Shown here in pieces: positions 1-8,250 of a DNA stretch of 64,000 bases. The notes beneath the pieces were generated by a model. It was not told the origin of the DNA and did no database searches. It saw only the letters and a list, made by a program, of their open reading frames with translations. Position 1 is the first letter of the stretch. Every line of letters begins with the position of its first letter. Made by a program: the position numbers and the translations under genes. This stretch comes from Leptotrichia sp. HSP-342 (GTDB lineage Bacteria > Fusobacteriota > Fusobacteriia > Fusobacteriales > Leptotrichiaceae): positions 806,001-870,000 of the forward strand of contig NZ_CP165646.1 in assembly GCF_041199995.1 (NCBI RefSeq). Reading direction: 5' to 3'.

Positions 1-1
1 A

Positions 2-1993
2 TGGGCTAGAGGCTCAGTTGGATATCAGATTTATATTGATTCGTTTAGAAATGGCGATGTGGATAATGATGCGATTTTTAATGAATTTGGGACAGATGAC
101 TTTTCAGAGCCTACTGGAGAAATTCGTTCAGGAACATCTAAGAAAGACTTAGTGCTGGCATATTGGGGTGGAAATGAAAAACCGCAGTTTTCTTTGAATG
201 AATGGAACAGTAACTATGAGGAAAAAAATGAATGGGAAGAAAATACGCTAAATGACGTGCAGAACTACACACGTTACTATGGTGGGGATTTACAGGGAAT
301 AATTGACAAACTTGACTACATCAAAAATCTTGGTGTGGAATACATAATTCTATCATCGCCATTTTATTCGCTTTCAAACCATAAATATGATACGATTTAT
401 TTTAATCATGTGGATCCGTATTTTGGATACATTGAGCAGACTGGAACATCAAAAGGGCTTGATATAAAGGCAAAAGTTCATAATAACAATGGGGATAAGG
501 AATTAAACTTGCTTATTTTCAATCCTGAAACGGATAAAAATTTACTTGACGAGGATTTACTTAATGTAAAAAGCTGGATTTGGACAGATTCTGATTTGCA
601 GTTGGCAAGTCTTGTAAAACAGGCTCACCAGAAAGGGATGAAAGTAGTTCTGGAAGTGGCTCCTGATACAACGTCAAGCAGATTTTTTGCTAGAAATAAT
701 AAAGAATTTTCTAACTGGTATTTAAAGGATACTGTGCTTGACTTAAAAAATCCGCAAGTTAGAAATTATATTGAAAATGCGATGAAAAAATGGATTTTAG
801 GACCTGATGAGACTTTTAAAAAAGATGTATATGATGACGGAATTGACGGAATAAGATATGTTTATTACGACAATGAGAATAAGGAATATCTTGCGCAAAT
901 TACAGAAAATTTGAAAAAATATAAACCTGACTTGCTAATTACAGGAGAGGTTTCAAACAGTATTACAAAAGATGTTGAAGATGGGATTTACGATAGCGGT
1001 GCAGATTACAATATAGTTAATAATATCATAAAATATACTGTAAATACTAATCCAAGCTACCGTATCGGCGGAGTAGAATTTGCTACAAAACTGAATGAAA
1101 TTTACAACAGATATTCAAGTAACCGTTTTAATATGACACAAGTATTTATTGGTTCTCTTGATACAGATAGAATCTTTAGTGGAATGATAAATCCAAATAG
1201 AGTTTATGATAGAAATAATCAATCGGATCAAGGATACTTGAATATTCGTCCTGATTTGTATGACGGAACAGCTGTAAGTAAGCTGAAAAGAGTCGTTGCA
1301 ATGCAAATGATGCTGCCTGCTACACCAGTTATCTATTACGGTGATGAAAAGGGAATGTGGGGAGCAGATTCGCCACGAAATAGAAAACCTATGTTGTGGG
1401 AAGATTACGCACCATACGATCCTGAGACAGATAGTATAAGTAAATATAAAGACAGACTTAGAAGTTTTCCTAGTGTTGTGGAAGTAAACGAAGTTCAAAA
1501 ATGGATTTCGTATCCTGTAAATAGCAATGCAGATATAGAAAATCATTATAAAGCCTTACTAAAAGTCAGAAAAGAACATAAAAATCTGTTTAAAAATGGT
1601 AAATTAAGAATCCTTGAAGTTTACAGTGATCCCAAAACACGAGGTCGTATTGATTCAGAAATATCAGATTATTTAACTGATCAGAATAGACGGGCAAAAT
1701 TGTACCAAGGGCGTGATTTTACACCAGCAAGACCAAATACAGACTTTATTTCCTACGAAATTTCAGCTGGAAATGAATCAATGATAATTGTAGTAAATAA
1801 CGGAGCAGACGAATATCCATTATCATTGCAGGTACCAAAATTATTTGGATTTTATCGAAATCAGCTGAACTTAAAAGAAAATTACGCAATTTCTGATAAA
1901 AAAATTCAAATTAACGTAAAACCTTATGAAGTCAAAGTTTTATATAGTAATGCAAAAAATATGTTTGATTCATTTAGGCAAAATAAAAATTAA
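2..1993 (+). CDS. GH13-fold (alpha-amylase family) protein, 5' partial, catalytic nucleophile missing
   Basis: The frame is open from the window edge, so the gene begins upstream; the GTG at 59 is internal. The first visible residues (GYQIYIDSFRNGD) and the later VIYYGDEKGMWG and NRKPMLWED segments are typical of neopullulanase/alpha-glucosidase-like GH13 proteins. The catalytic motifs are eroded. The region II equivalent reads GIRYV, with valine (codon 860-862) where the nucleophile Asp should be. The region I equivalent reads LEVAPDTTS instead of the usual D...NH. Region IV reads GSLDTDR, losing the His of the usual HD pair. The acid/base Glu in GEV (944-952) is kept. The barrel therefore seems intact but is probably not a normal hydrolase; a binding or scaffold role is inference. 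A terminator follows directly. Confidence 0.8.
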   Translation, partial: WARGSVGYQIYIDSFRNGDVDNDAIFNEFGTDDFSEPTGEIRSGTSKKDLVLAYWGGNEKPQFSLNEWNSNYEEKNEWEENTLNDVQNYTRYYGGDLQGIIDKLDYIKNLGVEYIILSSPFYSLSNHKYDTIYFNHVDPYFGYIEQTGTSKGLDIKAKVHNNNGDKELNLLIFNPETDKNLLDEDLLNVKSWIWTDSDLQLASLVKQAHQKGMKVVLEVAPDTTSSRFFARNNKEFSNWYLKDTVLDLKNPQVRNYIENAMKKWILGPDETFKKDVYDDGIDGIRYVYYDNENKEYLAQITENLKKYKPDLLITGEVSNSITKDVEDGIYDSGADYNIVNNIIKYTVNTNPSYRIGGVEFATKLNEIYNRYSSNRFNMTQVFIGSLDTDRIFSGMINPNRVYDRNNQSDQGYLNIRPDLYDGTAVSKLKRVVAMQMMLPATPVIYYGDEKGMWGADSPRNRKPMLWEDYAPYDPETDSISKYKDRLRSFPSVVEVNEVQKWISYPVNSNADIENHYKALLKVRKEHKNLFKNGKLRILEVYSDPKTRGRIDSEISDYLTDQNRRAKLYQGRDFTPARPNTDFISYEISAGNESMIIVVNNGADEYPLSLQVPKLFGFYRNQLNLKENYAISDKKIQINVKPYEVKVLYSNAKNMFDSFRQNKN

Positions 1994-1999
1994 AAATAT

Positions 2000-2019
2000 G
2001 GGGGCAAGTCCCCCTTTTT
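2000..2019 (+). terminator. Rho-independent terminator after the GH13-like gene
   Basis: A five-pair G/C stem (GGGGG, loop CAAGT, CCCCC) is followed by five T, seven bases after the stop codon. Confidence 0.8.
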
Positions 2020-2020
2020 A

Positions 2021-2098
2021 AAACGTAAATATGCTAAGCAAAAGAGATATTTTTGTTCAAAAAATTGTGGCAATGAGAAATCTGTAAAAAATAAATAA
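2021..2098 (+). pseudogene. Possible remnant of a small zinc-finger protein
   Basis: Between the terminator and tdk, one frame reads KRKYAKQKRYFCSKNCGNE and then ends with VKNK and a stop. The FCSKNC core resembles the C-terminal half of small Cys-rich zinc-binding modules. There is no in-frame ATG and no ribosome site, and the frame runs back through the terminator hairpin. It is either a decayed gene end or chance. Confidence 0.25.
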
Positions 2099-2112
2099 AA
2101 AAGGAAGATAAA

Positions 2113-3192
2113 ATGATACAAAATTCTAAAATAGGAACATTGGAAGTTGTTACTGGAAGCATGTTTTCAGGAAAAAGCGAGGAACTTATAAGAAGGCTTA
2201 GAAGAGCTGAGTATGCGAAGCAGAAAATTGTAGCATTTAAACATGCTATTGATAACAGATATGGAGAAGAGGGAGTATTTTCGCATGGGAATGACAGTTT
2301 TAGAGCATATCCCGTGAGTGATGTTTCTCAAATGGAAGAAATTATGGAAAAAAATGTTGATGCGGAAGTAATTGGAATTGATGAGGTTCAGTTTTTTGGG
2401 GAAAAAATAGTTGAGTTTTGTAAGAAGTATGTGGAATATGGGAAAAGAGTGATTGTCGCAGGGCTTGATATGAGCTTTAGGGCAGAGCCTTACGAGCCAG
2501 TGCCAGAACTTATGAGTATTGCCGATCAGGTGGATAAGCTTCACGCAATTTGCATGATTTGTGGAAAGCCTGCTTATGCGAGTCAGCGTCTTATAAATGG
2601 GGAGCCTGCTTATTATGATGATCCGCTGGTTATGGTTGGCGCAAATGAAAATTATGAGGCAAGATGCCGAAGGCATCATATTGTAAGGCACAGAACTGAT
2701 AAAAAAGGAAAAATATATTTTATAGTCGGAACGGAAATTAACGTTGGAAAGAAATTTGTTGAAAAAATGTATGAAGAGCAGCTATTTGAAAATAAAAAAG
2801 TAACAACAATAGTTATAAAAGGGCAAATGGAGGAAAATGAAAAAAGTGATTTAATAAAATTGCGTGAAAAAATAAATTTAGCATTAGTTGAAAATGATTA
2901 TATCTTTGTCAGAATTACTGGCGGGCTTTTGTTAAAGCTGGAAGGAAGCTACAGTATTCTAGACTTTATGTGTGAATTTAGAAAAAATTCAGAAGTTATC
3001 ATTGTTTCAAAAAACAAAAAAGGTGTACTTAACCAGATTTTATTGACAGTTGACTTATTAAAAAAATCAGACTTGAACTTGAAGGAAATTGTTTATAAGA
3101 ATGGGAATAGTCACGCTGGAGAAGAAAAGGAAGAAAATGGTGTTATTGAGAAAATATCGAAAATAACGGAAGTTAAATATAGAGAATTGTAA
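2113..3192 (+). CDS. tdk: Thymidine kinase (type II) with BioD-like C-terminal domain
   Basis: Residues 1-195 form a complete type II thymidine kinase, which phosphorylates thymidine to dTMP in nucleotide salvage. The P-loop GSMFSGKS is at 15-22, the Walker B-like IGIDEVQFF is near 90, and the zinc ligands appear as CMIC and CRRHH around the lasso (YYDDPLVMVGANENYEARC). The family normally stops near 190-200 residues, but this protein runs to 359. Residues about 197-359 align by eye with dethiobiotin synthetase (BioD): YFIVGTEINVGKKF matches the BioD P-loop segment, and VRITGGLLLKLEGSYSILDFM matches the V-E-G-A-G-G region. The second P-loop ends GKK instead of GKT/S, so nucleotide hydrolysis there is doubtful. 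Start ATG follows AAGGAAG. Confidence 0.9.
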   Translation: MIQNSKIGTLEVVTGSMFSGKSEELIRRLRRAEYAKQKIVAFKHAIDNRYGEEGVFSHGNDSFRAYPVSDVSQMEEIMEKNVDAEVIGIDEVQFFGEKIVEFCKKYVEYGKRVIVAGLDMSFRAEPYEPVPELMSIADQVDKLHAICMICGKPAYASQRLINGEPAYYDDPLVMVGANENYEARCRRHHIVRHRTDKKGKIYFIVGTEINVGKKFVEKMYEEQLFENKKVTTIVIKGQMEENEKSDLIKLREKINLALVENDYIFVRITGGLLLKLEGSYSILDFMCEFRKNSEVIIVSKNKKGVLNQILLTVDLLKKSDLNLKEIVYKNGNSHAGEEKEENGVIEKISKITEVKYREL

Positions 3193-3217
3193 AAAATAAT
3201 GAGAAAAAAGGAGAAAT

Positions 3218-5425
3218 ATGAGCAGTATTTTAGATGAATTAAATGAAGAGCAGAGAAAAGCTGCGGAAAAAATAGAAGGGCCTGTATTGATACTGGCTGG
3301 AGCGGGAAGCGGTAAAACACGGACAGTTACTTATAGAATTGCACACATGGTAAAAGAAATAGGGATTTCACCGCTTAATATTCTGGCACTTACTTTTACG
3401 AATAAAGCGGCAAGAGAGATGAAGGAAAGGGCTACGGCACTTATTGGACATGAGGCGAATAATCTTGTAGTTTCTACATTTCACTCGTTTTCGGTAAGAT
3501 TGCTTAAAACTTATTCTGAAAGAATTGGATATGGGCGAAATTTTAATATTTATGATGTGGATGATCAGAAGTCGATTATTACAAAAATAAAAAAGGATAT
3601 GGGAATTAAGGATAATGATGGTGTTCAGCCGGGAAAACTTGCAAATAGAATTAGTAAATTGAAGGAACAGGGGATAGGAATTAAGGAGCTTGAACGTGAA
3701 ATTGATATGAGAATTCCTGCGAACAGGCTTTTTGCCGAGATTTATCAGAAGTATGATGAAGTTTTGAAGGCAAATAATGCGATGGATTTTTCGGATTTGC
3801 TTTTGAATGCGAGAAAATTGCTGGATGATGCTTTTGTTCTGGAAAGAATACAGGAAAGGTATCAGTATATTGTGGTGGATGAGTATCAGGATACCAATGA
3901 TATTCAGTATGAAATGATTAATATGATTGCAGCAAAATATCGAAATATCTGTGTCGTAGGAGATGAGGATCAGAGTATTTATGCATTTCGTGGGGCAAAT
4001 ATTAATAACATTCTGAATTTTGAGAGAGATTACAAGGAAGCATTTACAGTAAAATTGGAAAGAAATTATCGTTCTACAAAGAAAATACTGGATACAGCCA
4101 ATGAACTTATTAAAAATAATAAAAGTTCAAAAGGGAAAACACTTTGGACAGATGGCTCAGATGGAGAAAAAATCAAGATTTATAATGCAATGACTGTTTA
4201 TGATGAAGCAGATTTCATTGTGACAGAGATGAAGAAAAAGAAAAGAGACGGTGCCGATTACAAGGATATGACGATTTTGTACAGGACAAATGCACAGTCA
4301 AGAGTTCTGGAGGAAAAACTGTTGTCTGCAAATATTCCATATAAAATTTATGGCGGAATGCAGTTCTTTCAACGTAAGGAAATAAAGGATATTTTGGCAT
4401 ATTTGAGTCTTTTAAATAATAAAAATGATAATCATAATTTTTATCGTATAATTAATGTTCCCAAACGTTCTGTTGGAGAAAAGACACTGGAAAAAATACA
4501 GGAAGTTGCAAATGAAAAAAATATTTCGATGCTTGAAGCGCTTCACTACATTGATGAAATTCCTGTAAGAGCATCTACAAAACTGGCATTAAAGGAATTT
4601 TACAATTTAATGCAAGGTATTTACTCAAGCCTTGAAGAAATGTCAATTAAGGAAATATTTGATGAAATTCTTATAAAAACACGTTATATTGACTCAATTG
4701 AAGATAATAAGGAAGACAGAGTTAGAAATATTGAGGAATTGTTAAACAGTATTACTGAAATTGAAAAGCAAAATCCAAGCATGACCTTGAATGAATATCT
4801 TGATATGATTTCGTTAAGTTCAGCAACTGATGAAATGGAAGATGATGAAAATTATGTAAAACTTATGACAATTCATAGTTCTAAAGGACTAGAATTTGAT
4901 TATGTCTTTCTTGCGGGAATGGAAGACGGGCTGTTCCCATCAATTTCTTTTGACGCTCCTGAAGAAGAGCTGGAAGAAGAGCGTAGACTTTGCTATGTTG
5001 CGATAACTCGTGCTAAAAAAGAACTGTTTATTTCCTATTCTTCATCAAGAAAAATTTGGGGAAAAGATGACAATTTACGTCGTCCATCAAGATTTATCTA
5101 CGAAATGAAGCAAGACAATCTGGAATATGTGGGCGGAAAATACGCAAGCCTAAAAGGGCAATCTTCATCTCCAAGAAGTTTTACACCGAAAATAGAAAAT
5201 TTTAATCCATTTTCTAAAGATAAACTGGGAATATTTGGTAAAAAATCAGGCTCTCAAACAACTTCAAATGTAAATTCTAAATATAAAGTTGGAGATGTTG
5301 TTAATCACAAGAAATTTGGGCGTGGAAAAATAAAAAAAGTGGATGCAAAAAGCATGGTTGTCGAATTTATGGTTGGAGAAAAGAAGATAGCGTTGGTACT
5401 GGCAGATAAAATTTTAGAAAAATAA
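3218..5425 (+). CDS. pcrA: ATP-dependent DNA helicase PcrA/UvrD
   Basis: This 735-residue superfamily 1A helicase unwinds DNA 3'-5' in repair and replication restart. All motifs are present in order: Walker A GAGSGKTRTV (30s), Ia FTNKAAREM, II VVDEYQDTN, III VGDEDQSIYAFRGA, IV LERNYRS, V TIHSSKGLEFDYVF and VI CYVAITRAKK. The C-terminal 50 residues (YKVGDVVNHKKFGRGKIKKV) form the Tudor-like tail of PcrA, which binds RNA polymerase in relatives. The start ATG lies behind AAAAAGGAGAAAT, 25 bp after tdk, so the two may be co-transcribed. Confidence 0.95.
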   Translation: MSSILDELNEEQRKAAEKIEGPVLILAGAGSGKTRTVTYRIAHMVKEIGISPLNILALTFTNKAAREMKERATALIGHEANNLVVSTFHSFSVRLLKTYSERIGYGRNFNIYDVDDQKSIITKIKKDMGIKDNDGVQPGKLANRISKLKEQGIGIKELEREIDMRIPANRLFAEIYQKYDEVLKANNAMDFSDLLLNARKLLDDAFVLERIQERYQYIVVDEYQDTNDIQYEMINMIAAKYRNICVVGDEDQSIYAFRGANINNILNFERDYKEAFTVKLERNYRSTKKILDTANELIKNNKSSKGKTLWTDGSDGEKIKIYNAMTVYDEADFIVTEMKKKKRDGADYKDMTILYRTNAQSRVLEEKLLSANIPYKIYGGMQFFQRKEIKDILAYLSLLNNKNDNHNFYRIINVPKRSVGEKTLEKIQEVANEKNISMLEALHYIDEIPVRASTKLALKEFYNLMQGIYSSLEEMSIKEIFDEILIKTRYIDSIEDNKEDRVRNIEELLNSITEIEKQNPSMTLNEYLDMISLSSATDEMEDDENYVKLMTIHSSKGLEFDYVFLAGMEDGLFPSISFDAPEEELEEERRLCYVAITRAKKELFISYSSSRKIWGKDDNLRRPSRFIYEMKQDNLEYVGGKYASLKGQSSSPRSFTPKIENFNPFSKDKLGIFGKKSGSQTTSNVNSKYKVGDVVNHKKFGRGKIKKVDAKSMVVEFMVGEKKIALVLADKILEK

Positions 5426-5553
5426 GAAATAATCAATTATAGTGAGATTTGTTTTGTTAAATTCAAAGAGGTTTTACTGTATTATTTGTATGTATTCAAA
5501 GGAAAAAAAGTTATAATTGAATATACAAATAAAAAAGTGTAGGGAAGGAGAGT

Positions 5554-5568
5554 ATGATTTTTACGTAA
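5554..5568 (+). other. Five-codon mini-ORF (MIFT, stop) with the only strong ribosome site before nadV
   Basis: The strongest Shine-Dalgarno in this leader (GGGAAGGAG, 5542-5550) precedes ATG ATT TTT ACG TAA, not the nadV start. The stop is 25 bases before the nadV ATG, in another frame. This could be a leader peptide for translational coupling, or chance. Confidence 0.35.
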
Positions 5569-5593
5569 CTTGCAATTATCATACAAAATAAAA

Positions 5594-7024
5594 ATGAAAA
5601 ATTTAATACTATCGACAGATTCTTATAAAATTACTCATCCATTTCAATATCCAGCAAATATGACGTATATGCACGATTATATCGAAAGCCGTGGTGGCTT
5701 GTACGGATATGTAAAATTTTTTGGACTGCAATATTATTTAATGGAATATTTAACAAAAAAAATTACAAATGAAATGATAGATGAAGCTAAGGAAATTTGT
5801 GAACTGCATGGATTGCCATTTTTTGAAGAGGGATGGAGATATATTGTAGAAAAACTGGACGGGAAATTGCCACTTAGAATTAGAACCGTGCCAGAAGGCA
5901 GTGTTGTAAAAAATCATAATGTGCTGGTTACAGTTGAATCAACTGACAAAAATGTGCCTTGGATTGCGGGCTGGGTGGAAACATTGCTGTTAAAAGTATG
6001 GTATCCAATTACAGTTGCAACATTTTCATACAAGGCAAAACAGATTATAAAATACTTTTTAGAGGAAACAAGTGATAATGTGGAGTCAGAATTGAAGTTT
6101 AAATTGCATGATTTTGGTTATCGTGGTGTTTCCAGCGAGGAAAGTGCCGGAATTGGCGGAATGGCTCATCTTACAAATTTTTATGGAACAGATACCTTAA
6201 ATGCACTTGTCTTTGCCCGTAAATATTATAATGAAAAAATAGCCGCTTACAGCGTGCCTGCTTCTGAACATAGCACAATGACTTCATGGACTCAGGAATA
6301 TGAAAAAGAGGCATACGAAAACATGCTTGATAAATTTCCAAAAGGAATTGTTTCAATCGTTCTTGACAGCTATAATTTTTTTAATGCGGTAGAAAATATT
6401 ATTGGAAAAGAGCTGCGTGAAAAAATATTGGCAAGAGATGGAATGGTTACAATACGTCCAGATAGCGGAGATGCAATTACAAATATTTTATTTGCACTCG
6501 AAAGTCTGGAGGAGAATTTTGGGTATACTGTAAACTCCAAAGGATATAAAGTGATTAACAAAGTCCGTATTTTACAAGGTGATGGAATTAATGAAGATAC
6601 AATCTGGGATATTTATAAATCTTTAAAGGATAATAAGTATTCTGCTGAGAATGTTACTTTGGGCTGCGGAGGATCTCTTTTGCAAGGAAATGAAAAATCT
6701 GGCATTAACAGGGATACTCATAAATTTGCCATGAAATGCAGCTGTATAAAAATTGGAAATGAAGTTAGAGATGTTTACAAAAATCCTGTTACAGATAAAG
6801 GAAAAGTCAGTAAAAAAGGACGGCTTGACCTGATAAAAAATAAAAATGGAGAATTTGAAACAGTAAATATTTCAGATTTACCTGAAAATCAATATCATGA
6901 AGATTCCGTAATGGAATGTGTTTTTGAAAATGGAAAAATTTTAAAAACATATACTTTTGAAGAAGTAAGAAAAAATGAAAGTTTATTGTATAATCCGAGT
7001 TTAATTAGAGAAGTATCAGAATAG
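5594..7024 (+). CDS. nadV: Nicotinamide phosphoribosyltransferase (NAMPT/NadV)
   Basis: The protein (476 residues from ATG 5594) makes nicotinamide mononucleotide from nicotinamide and PRPP, an NAD salvage step that bypasses deamidation. Family signatures are clear: STDSYKITHPFQYP at the N-terminus, HDFGYRGVSSEESAGIGG, SVPASEHSTM carrying the phosphoenzyme His, RPDSGD, LQGDGIN and GCGGSLLQ. Length matches bacterial NadV and human NAMPT. A TTG at 5570 would add eight residues, but family N-termini fit the ATG. No ribosome site lies directly before this ATG; see the mini-ORF upstream. Confidence 0.93.
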   Translation: MKNLILSTDSYKITHPFQYPANMTYMHDYIESRGGLYGYVKFFGLQYYLMEYLTKKITNEMIDEAKEICELHGLPFFEEGWRYIVEKLDGKLPLRIRTVPEGSVVKNHNVLVTVESTDKNVPWIAGWVETLLLKVWYPITVATFSYKAKQIIKYFLEETSDNVESELKFKLHDFGYRGVSSEESAGIGGMAHLTNFYGTDTLNALVFARKYYNEKIAAYSVPASEHSTMTSWTQEYEKEAYENMLDKFPKGIVSIVLDSYNFFNAVENIIGKELREKILARDGMVTIRPDSGDAITNILFALESLEENFGYTVNSKGYKVINKVRILQGDGINEDTIWDIYKSLKDNKYSAENVTLGCGGSLLQGNEKSGINRDTHKFAMKCSCIKIGNEVRDVYKNPVTDKGKVSKKGRLDLIKNKNGEFETVNISDLPENQYHEDSVMECVFENGKILKTYTFEEVRKNESLLYNPSLIREVSE

Positions 7025-7124
7025 AAATGATAAAATTAGATAAAAATAGTTTAAATTAAAACTGTAAAAATCATACAATTTAAATTTTTACAAACGATGG
7101 ATAAAATTACGAAAGAAGGAAAAA

Positions 7125-7775
7125 ATGAAAAAAATATTATTATTAGGAGCAGCTGCAGTAGTTCTGGCTGCCTGCGGAAATAAACCAAAAATAGAAAATG
7201 AAACAGGAAAGGCAGGACAGAATACAGAATATACACAATATTTGGATACTTTAAAAGCTGATAATAATTTAAAAATCACAATGGGAAAAGTTCCTGTAAC
7301 AATTGTTGGAAAAGAATTAAAAGTTGGAGATAAAATAAGGGAAGTACCTTTAGTTGTAAATACAAAATTAGAAGAAAAAAATATTTTTGAAGATAAAAAT
7401 ATAAAAGTAATTTATACGGCACCGTCACTTGATACAAAAGTTTGTTCACTGCAGACAAAACAGTTAAATGAAGCAGCAAAAACTCATACAAATGTGAAAT
7501 TTTACTCGGTAACAGTTGACACTCCATTTGCTCAGGAAAGATTCTGTACTGCCAATGAAATTAATGGATTAAAAGCAGTTTCTGACTTTAAATATCATCA
7601 ATTTGGTATTCAAAATGGATTTTTCATAAAGGAAAAAGGGCTTTTAACAAGAGCATTGATGATAGTGGATGAAAATAATAATGTGAAATATATTGAATAC
7701 GTATCTGAGGAAGGAAAAGAGGCAGATGTCGATAAGGCATTGAAATTTTTGGAAAATAAGTTGCTAAAAAAATAA
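7125..7775 (+). CDS. tpx: Thiol peroxidase (Tpx-like), lipoprotein form
   Basis: This is an atypical 2-Cys peroxiredoxin that reduces peroxides. It keeps the PxxxTxxC active site (PSLDTKVC, peroxidatic Cys) and a resolving Cys in PFAQERFC. The N-terminus is a signal peptide with a lipobox (VVLAAC, Cys at residue 17), so the mature enzyme should be lipid-anchored outside the cytoplasm. Usual Tpx is a cytosolic protein of about 165 residues; this one has 216 because of the signal and a linker. The start follows GAAAGAAGG. The reductant is unknown. Confidence 0.85.
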   Translation: MKKILLLGAAAVVLAACGNKPKIENETGKAGQNTEYTQYLDTLKADNNLKITMGKVPVTIVGKELKVGDKIREVPLVVNTKLEEKNIFEDKNIKVIYTAPSLDTKVCSLQTKQLNEAAKTHTNVKFYSVTVDTPFAQERFCTANEINGLKAVSDFKYHQFGIQNGFFIKEKGLLTRALMIVDENNNVKYIEYVSEEGKEADVDKALKFLENKLLKK

Positions 7776-7820
7776 TATAAAATTAAAAAAAGATTAACTT
7801 AGAATACAATGAGAAAAAAA

Positions 7821-7849
7821 TTGACACACAGAAAAAAATATGCTAACAT
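7821..7849 (+). promoter_or_regulatory. Sigma-70-type promoter of the riboswitch/symporter transcript
   Basis: TTGACA (7821-7826), a 17-base spacer and TAACAT (7844-7849), with the extended -10 TG at 7841-7842. Transcription would start near 7856, just before the riboswitch. Confidence 0.75.
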
Positions 7850-7872
7850 ATAGAAAAGTGAATAATTTGGAT

Positions 7873-8062
7873 GAAGGTATGAGGAGAGATTTTGTCTCAT
7901 TTATAAATTTTGTAAATGTAGAATAAAACACCGAAGAAGTGACTCTTTCAGGTAAAAGGACTCATAGTGGACGAGCCTCTGGAGAGACTGTCTTAAATGA
8001 TGGCACCGAAGGAGCAAAGGAATTTTTATTCCCTAAACTCTCAGGTAAAAGAACAGAGAATG
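7873..8062 (+). promoter_or_regulatory. Tandem glycine riboswitch (gcvT motif)
   Basis: There are two consecutive glycine aptamers. Aptamer 1 (about 7879-7965) has GGAGAG, CACCGAAG and CAGGTAAAAGGAC, closed by ATGAG/CTCAT. Aptamer 2 (about 7974-8060) has GGAGAG, GCACCGAAGG and CTCAGGTAAAAGAAC. The linker between them is short, as in known tandem, cooperative glycine riboswitches. The downstream gene is an AGCS symporter, a well-known target. The expression platform is the terminator at 8119-8159. Confidence 0.93.
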
Positions 8063-8118
8063 ATACATATAAAATTATGGATTTTATATTTCTTTTTTAA
8101 TATAAAAGAAATTTAAAG

Positions 8119-8159
8119 AGGTTGTCTTGACTTTATTTAAGTAAAAGACAGCCTTTTTC
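8119..8159 (+). terminator. Riboswitch-controlled terminator
   Basis: A ten-pair stem AGGTTGTCTT/AAGACAGCCT (one G-U) with a loop of 16 bases, followed by a T-run. It lies between the glycine aptamers and the symporter start and is the likely expression platform. Confidence 0.8.
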
Positions 8160-8250
8160 TTTGATTTATAATAAAATTTGTATTAAAACGCTTTAAACTT
8201 TTCTATCCATTCTAAAATTCAGAAATAAAAAACGAAGGAGAAGGATTTAG

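Noticed and set aside
1115..1546. Minus-strand open frame of 143 codons
   Set aside because: It lies wholly inside the GH13-like gene, has Cys/Ile-rich shadow composition and no ribosome site.
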